This document shows, piece after piece, positions 56,906 through 60,802 of a DNA stretch of 60,802 nt; position 1 is the stretch's first letter; every line of letters starts with the position of its first letter. This DNA is from Acidobacteriota bacterium (GTDB taxonomy: Bacteria > Acidobacteriota > Thermoanaerobaculia > Multivoradales > JAHZIX01). The DNA lies in contig JAXHTF010000016.1 in assembly GCA_034211275.1 (NCBI GenBank), positions 1 to 60,802 on the forward strand, in the 5' to 3' direction. The notes under the pieces are model-generated. The model was not told where the DNA came from. It did not search any database and was given only the letters and a program-made list of their open reading frames with translations. The position numbers were made by a program, and so were the translations under genes.

Positions 56906-56917
56906 CAAGTCGACCGT
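56892..56917. promoter_or_regulatory. gltA: Operator-like inverted repeat on the gltA promoter
   Basis: ACGGTCGA and TCGACCGT, a perfect 8-bp dyad with a 10-nt spacer that contains the -10 box. A protein bound here would block RNA polymerase. Regulator unknown. Confidence 0.5.
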
Positions 56918-57121
56918 TGCCACGCTGCGGCATTCTCCATCCAAGGCTTTTCGCAGCCGGCGGGTCGAGCCGTTTGTCGCTGGAACGGCTCCCAGAACCG
57001 ACCAAACTGACAAGACGGTCCGCCTACGGCCGGGCCGCACGCGCGAACACGCGGCAAAACCGCACACACCCTGCGGAGAACCAGGCAAGACCCTTCAAAC
57101 GGGAGCCTCGCGGAGACCAAG

Positions 57122-58396
<1,275 letters not shown>

Positions 58397-58438
58397 CCCT
58401 ACGGCCTCCAGTACGGTCGACCGGTCTCGGAACGATTC

Positions 58439-58470
58439 AAGCGCCTCGGACCTCGCGGTCCGGGGCGCTT
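58439..58470 (+). terminator. gltA: gltA terminator hairpin
   Basis: AAGCGCC-T-CGGACC / GGTCCG-G-GGCGCTT, 14 bp including one T-G pair, with loop TCGC, 42 bases after the gltA stop, followed by CGTGCTTCTA. Confidence 0.65.
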
Positions 58471-58506
58471 CGTGCTTCTAGAGGGGGCCAGTCTGGAGGA
58501 GACGAC

Positions 58507-58869
58507 TCAGGTGCGCCGGTGCAGCCAGCCGCGCATCTTCTCGCGGAATTTCTCGAAGCGGTGCCAAACCGAGGGCCAACGCTGGAAGCCCCGGCGCAGT
58601 AGCTTGTAGACCATCTCGCTGGCCAGGGAGAGCACCGCGGCGCCGAAGAGAATGGTGGCGATCCCCTGGATCCCCGGCAGCACCAGGCCGGCGATGCCGA
58701 CGAGCAAGAGCAGCCAACCCACCATCAACAGGCTGATTCGCACCCAGAGGGGAAGAGGGCGCTGAGACGCCTCCTCCACAGCTCCCTCGGCATCCTCCTC
58801 CGGTGCCCCCTCGTAACGGGACACCGGGGGGGCTTGAGATGGGTCTTCGGGGGGCTGCTGCTCACTCAT
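58507..58869 (-). CDS. Small membrane protein, PGPGW-like
   Basis: 120 residues: an acidic, Pro-rich cytoplasmic N-terminus, a hydrophobic hairpin WVRISLLMVGWLLLLVGIAG with LVLPGIQGIATILFGAAVLS, and a basic amphipathic C-terminus (KLLRRGFQRWPSVWHRFEKF). The PG.QG turn fits the PGPGW transmembrane family. AGGAG stands 8 nt before ATG 58869. Function unknown. Confidence 0.75.
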   Translation of the reverse strand: MSEQQPPEDPSQAPPVSRYEGAPEEDAEGAVEEASQRPLPLWVRISLLMVGWLLLLVGIAGLVLPGIQGIATILFGAAVLSLASEMVYKLLRRGFQRWPSVWHRFEKFREKMRGWLHRRT

Positions 58870-59001
58870 TCCATGGCTCCTGAGTCGGTTGGCGGCAGCT
58901 CCGCCGCCACACCGCCCATGGAGACTAGCATCGAGAGGGCACATCCCGCCGGCGCCGGCTGTTGACAAACCGCACCGATCCAGTCCAGAATACTCAAGAG
59001 C

Positions 59002-59022
59002 TATTGAGATTACGTCTCAATA
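59002..59022. promoter_or_regulatory. 21-bp palindrome before the Fur-family gene
   Basis: TATTGAGA-TTACG-TCTCAATA, perfect 8-5-8 dyad, 44 bases upstream of the regulator's ATG. It is AT-rich relative to the surroundings and is the likely binding site of the regulator itself. Confidence 0.65.
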
Positions 59023-59065
59023 AGGAATTTGAAGGCCGGACGAGCTTCAAAGTCCGGCAACGATT

Positions 59066-59575
59066 ATGGAACGCGAACGACGCCAATTTCTCGACTTCCT
59101 CCGCTCCCGCGGCCACCGAGTGACCCGGGAACGGCGTGCCCTGTTCAACGAGATCTTCTCCCAGCATCGCCACCTCGACGCCGAGACCCTGCTCGAGGCG
59201 ATGCAGGAAAAAGGACTGAAGATCTCCCGGGCCACGGTGTACCGGAATCTCGACCTGTTGGTGGAGTGCGGCCTGGTGCGCAAGCAGCGCCTGGGGCGCA
59301 ACCGCTTCCTCTACGAGCACGTCCACACCGGCCAGCGCCACGACCACCTGGTGTGCCGCGACTGCGGCCGGGTGGTGGAGTTCGTCAGCGCCGGCATCGC
59401 CGCTCTGCAATCCGAGATCTGCCGCGCCCATGGCTTCGATCCTCAGCAATACAGCCTGCAGATCTCCAGCCTCTGTAACGAATGTGCCCACCACCGTTCC
59501 GAGGAGTCCGATGCCGGCGATTCCGACGCCGAAGAACGAGTCTCCCAATCGGCAGCGGCGGCAGCCACTTCCTAA
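59066..59575 (+). CDS. Fur-family metalloregulator
   Basis: 169 residues. Winged-helix DNA-binding domain (FLRSRGHRVTRERRALFNEI, GLKISRATVYRNLDLLVECG), metal-binding dimerisation domain HTGQRHDHLVCRDCGRVVEF with CxxC near 97 and CNEC near 140, which form the structural zinc site. A Ser/Ala/Glu-rich tail extends the normal length. Whether it senses iron, zinc or peroxide cannot be told from sequence alone; the TonB receptor 26 bases downstream suggests metal or chelate uptake. A palindrome stands before it, so autoregulation is likely. Confidence 0.92.
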   Translation: MERERRQFLDFLRSRGHRVTRERRALFNEIFSQHRHLDAETLLEAMQEKGLKISRATVYRNLDLLVECGLVRKQRLGRNRFLYEHVHTGQRHDHLVCRDCGRVVEFVSAGIAALQSEICRAHGFDPQQYSLQISSLCNECAHHRSEESDAGDSDAEERVSQSAAAAATS

Positions 59576-59600
59576 CCCAGCTTCCCGAGGACCCGTGATC

Positions 59601-60802
59601 ATGTTCAACGCCCGAACCGTCTCGACTCGTCGCCCGCAAGCTCTTTGGCTGCCGGCGCTGCTGTGCCTGCTCCTTCTCCCCCTCAAGGCCACCGCTCAGG
59701 AGCCCGAAGCTCAGAGGACTGGAGATTCCGGAGAGCTCGCCGCCGCGGCGGCTCCAAACGCCCAAGACGAAGCGGCGAGGGACGAAGCGAAGAGCGGCGA
59801 GGCGGAGAGCGAAGATTCTCAGAGGCGCCAGCGCCGCATCATCCACGATCGCGTGAGCGTGGTGGGCAGCCAGGAAGCGGCGCGGGAGATCCCCGGCTCC
59901 GCCCACTTCCTGAGCCAGGAACAGCTCGAGGAACAGTCCTACTCCGACGTCCACCGCATCCTCACCGCCGTCCCCGGCGTGTACTTCCAGGAAGAGGACG
60001 GGCTGGGTCTGCGCCCCAATATCGGCATCCGCGGCACCGGCGTCGAGCGCAGCTCCAAGATCACCCTGATGGAGGACGGCGTGCTCATCGCGCCGGCCCC
60101 CTACACCGCGCCCTCCGCCTACTATTTCCCCACCGCCGGCCGCATGGAAGGCATCGAGGTGCGCAAGGGCTCCTCGGCGATTCAATTCGGTCCGCGCACC
60201 AACGGCGGTGTCCTCAACCTCATCTCCCGCAGCGCGCCGGCCCAGCTGGGCGGCCGGGTGGAGCTCGCCGGTGGTGATCACGACACCCGCCGCGGCCACA
60301 TCTACGCCGGCGACAGCGGCGAGCGCTTCTCCTGGGTGGCCGAGAGCTACCAACTGCACAGCGAGGGCTTCAAGAACCTGGACGGCGGCGGCGACACCGG
60401 TGTGGAGCTGGAGGACTACCTGCTCAAGCTGCGGGTCACCAGCGCTCCCACCGCGGCCCACTACCAGGCCTTGGAGCTGAAGCTGGGCAAAACCCTACAG
60501 GACGGCAACGAGACCTATCTGGGAATCACCGAGTCGGACTTCCTCGACACCCCCTACCGGCGTTACGCCGCCTCCGCCCTCGACAACATCGAGGCGGACC
60601 ACGAGCAGATCCAGCTCAGCCACTTCCTGCAGTTGAGCTCCAAGCTGGACCTCACCACCGTCGCCTACAACAATGACTTCTTCCGCGACTGGTTCAAGAA
60701 CGAGAGCGTGCTGGGAGTGAGCAACGCCACCGTCCTCGCCAACCCCGAGCTCTACGCCCGGGAGCTGGCCATCCTGCGGGGCGAGGAGGACAGCCCGGAG
60801 GA
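59601..60802 (+). CDS. TonB-dependent receptor, N-terminal part (3' end beyond window)
   Basis: About 400 residues visible. Signal peptide (QALWLPALLCLLLLPLKATA), an Ala/Glu-rich spacer, then a plug domain: VSVVGSQEAAREIPGSAHFL, PGVYFQEEDGLGLRPNIGIR with RGTGVERSSKITLMEDGVLI, and GIEVRKGSSAIQFGPRTNGG typical for FecA-like siderophore/chelate receptors. Barrel strands follow (GHIYAGDSGERFSWVAESYQ). The start at 59601 has GAGG 10 nt before; a GTG at 59595 in frame is an alternative. Close behind the Fur-family gene, so probably co-regulated. Confidence 0.93.
   Translation, partial: MFNARTVSTRRPQALWLPALLCLLLLPLKATAQEPEAQRTGDSGELAAAAAPNAQDEAARDEAKSGEAESEDSQRRQRRIIHDRVSVVGSQEAAREIPGSAHFLSQEQLEEQSYSDVHRILTAVPGVYFQEEDGLGLRPNIGIRGTGVERSSKITLMEDGVLIAPAPYTAPSAYYFPTAGRMEGIEVRKGSSAIQFGPRTNGGVLNLISRSAPAQLGGRVELAGGDHDTRRGHIYAGDSGERFSWVAESYQLHSEGFKNLDGGGDTGVELEDYLLKLRVTSAPTAAHYQALELKLGKTLQDGNETYLGITESDFLDTPYRRYAASALDNIEADHEQIQLSHFLQLSSKLDLTTVAYNNDFFRDWFKNESVLGVSNATVLANPELYARELAILRGEEDSPE

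Overview
The window is 60.8 kb of GC-rich, gene-dense bacterial chromosome with no tRNA, rRNA, CRISPR array or insertion sequence that I can see. Gene content suggests a Gram-negative heterotroph: TolC/RND export, a TonB-dependent receptor, outer-membrane-type lipoproteins and citrate synthase plus aconitase. The mixture of ECF sigma/anti-sigma pairs, TPR-CHAT lipoproteins, a two-component-type propeller sensor and FAAL-NRPS-PKS genes fits Acidobacteriota (Thermoanaerobaculia-like) best. That placement is inference from gene style, not from a marker gene.

Layout. 1-10397 (minus) is the 5' part of a giant hybrid lipopeptide/polyketide synthase: fatty acyl-AMP ligase, ACP, condensation, adenylation (code reads as glycine), PCP, ketosynthase, malonyl-type AT, KR, then DH, running off the left edge. 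11.0-17.6 kb (plus) carries two small membrane proteins, leuS, a small Cys-rich secreted peptide with a larger secreted partner, and an orphan PGM1-type ATP-grasp peptide ligase. 17.6-24.5 kb (minus) is one export operon, tetR-OMF-MFP-RND, behind two palindromes. A short region of REP-like hairpins follows. 25.0-31.3 kb holds a membrane protein, an infC not followed by rpmI-rplT, a 14-blade propeller sensor with a SpoIIE phosphatase, and a transglutaminase-like/TPR lipoprotein.

31.3-35.0 kb is a translation-factor modification locus: efp and epmA (coupled, minus) diverge from epmB, which is followed by a deoxyhypusine-synthase homologue with the catalytic lysine in place. 35.0-45.0 kb contains a hydrolase, an ApbE-like protein and two ECF sigma/anti-sigma systems. 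The first lies behind two paralogous secreted proteins. In the second, sigma factor, transmembrane anti-sigma factor and a PDZ-TPR-CHAT protease lipoprotein overlap end to end. I regard this as the most interesting candidate system: its parts resemble those of the RseA/DegS/sigma-E pathway but use a CHAT protease.

45.2-60.8 kb is mostly housekeeping: secreted proteins, a cytochrome c lipoprotein, an SDR oxidoreductase, a four-TM protein, YqgE, aconitase, QueD, a MacAB-like exporter with two permeases, citrate synthase behind an operator-like inverted repeat, a Fur-family regulator behind a 21-bp palindrome, and the start of a TonB-dependent receptor. Between acnA and queD the minus strand shows a probable small RNA whose hairpin loops each expose CCUCC. 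Several genes have a -10-like hexamer exactly 6 nt before the ATG, suggesting frequent leaderless transcripts.
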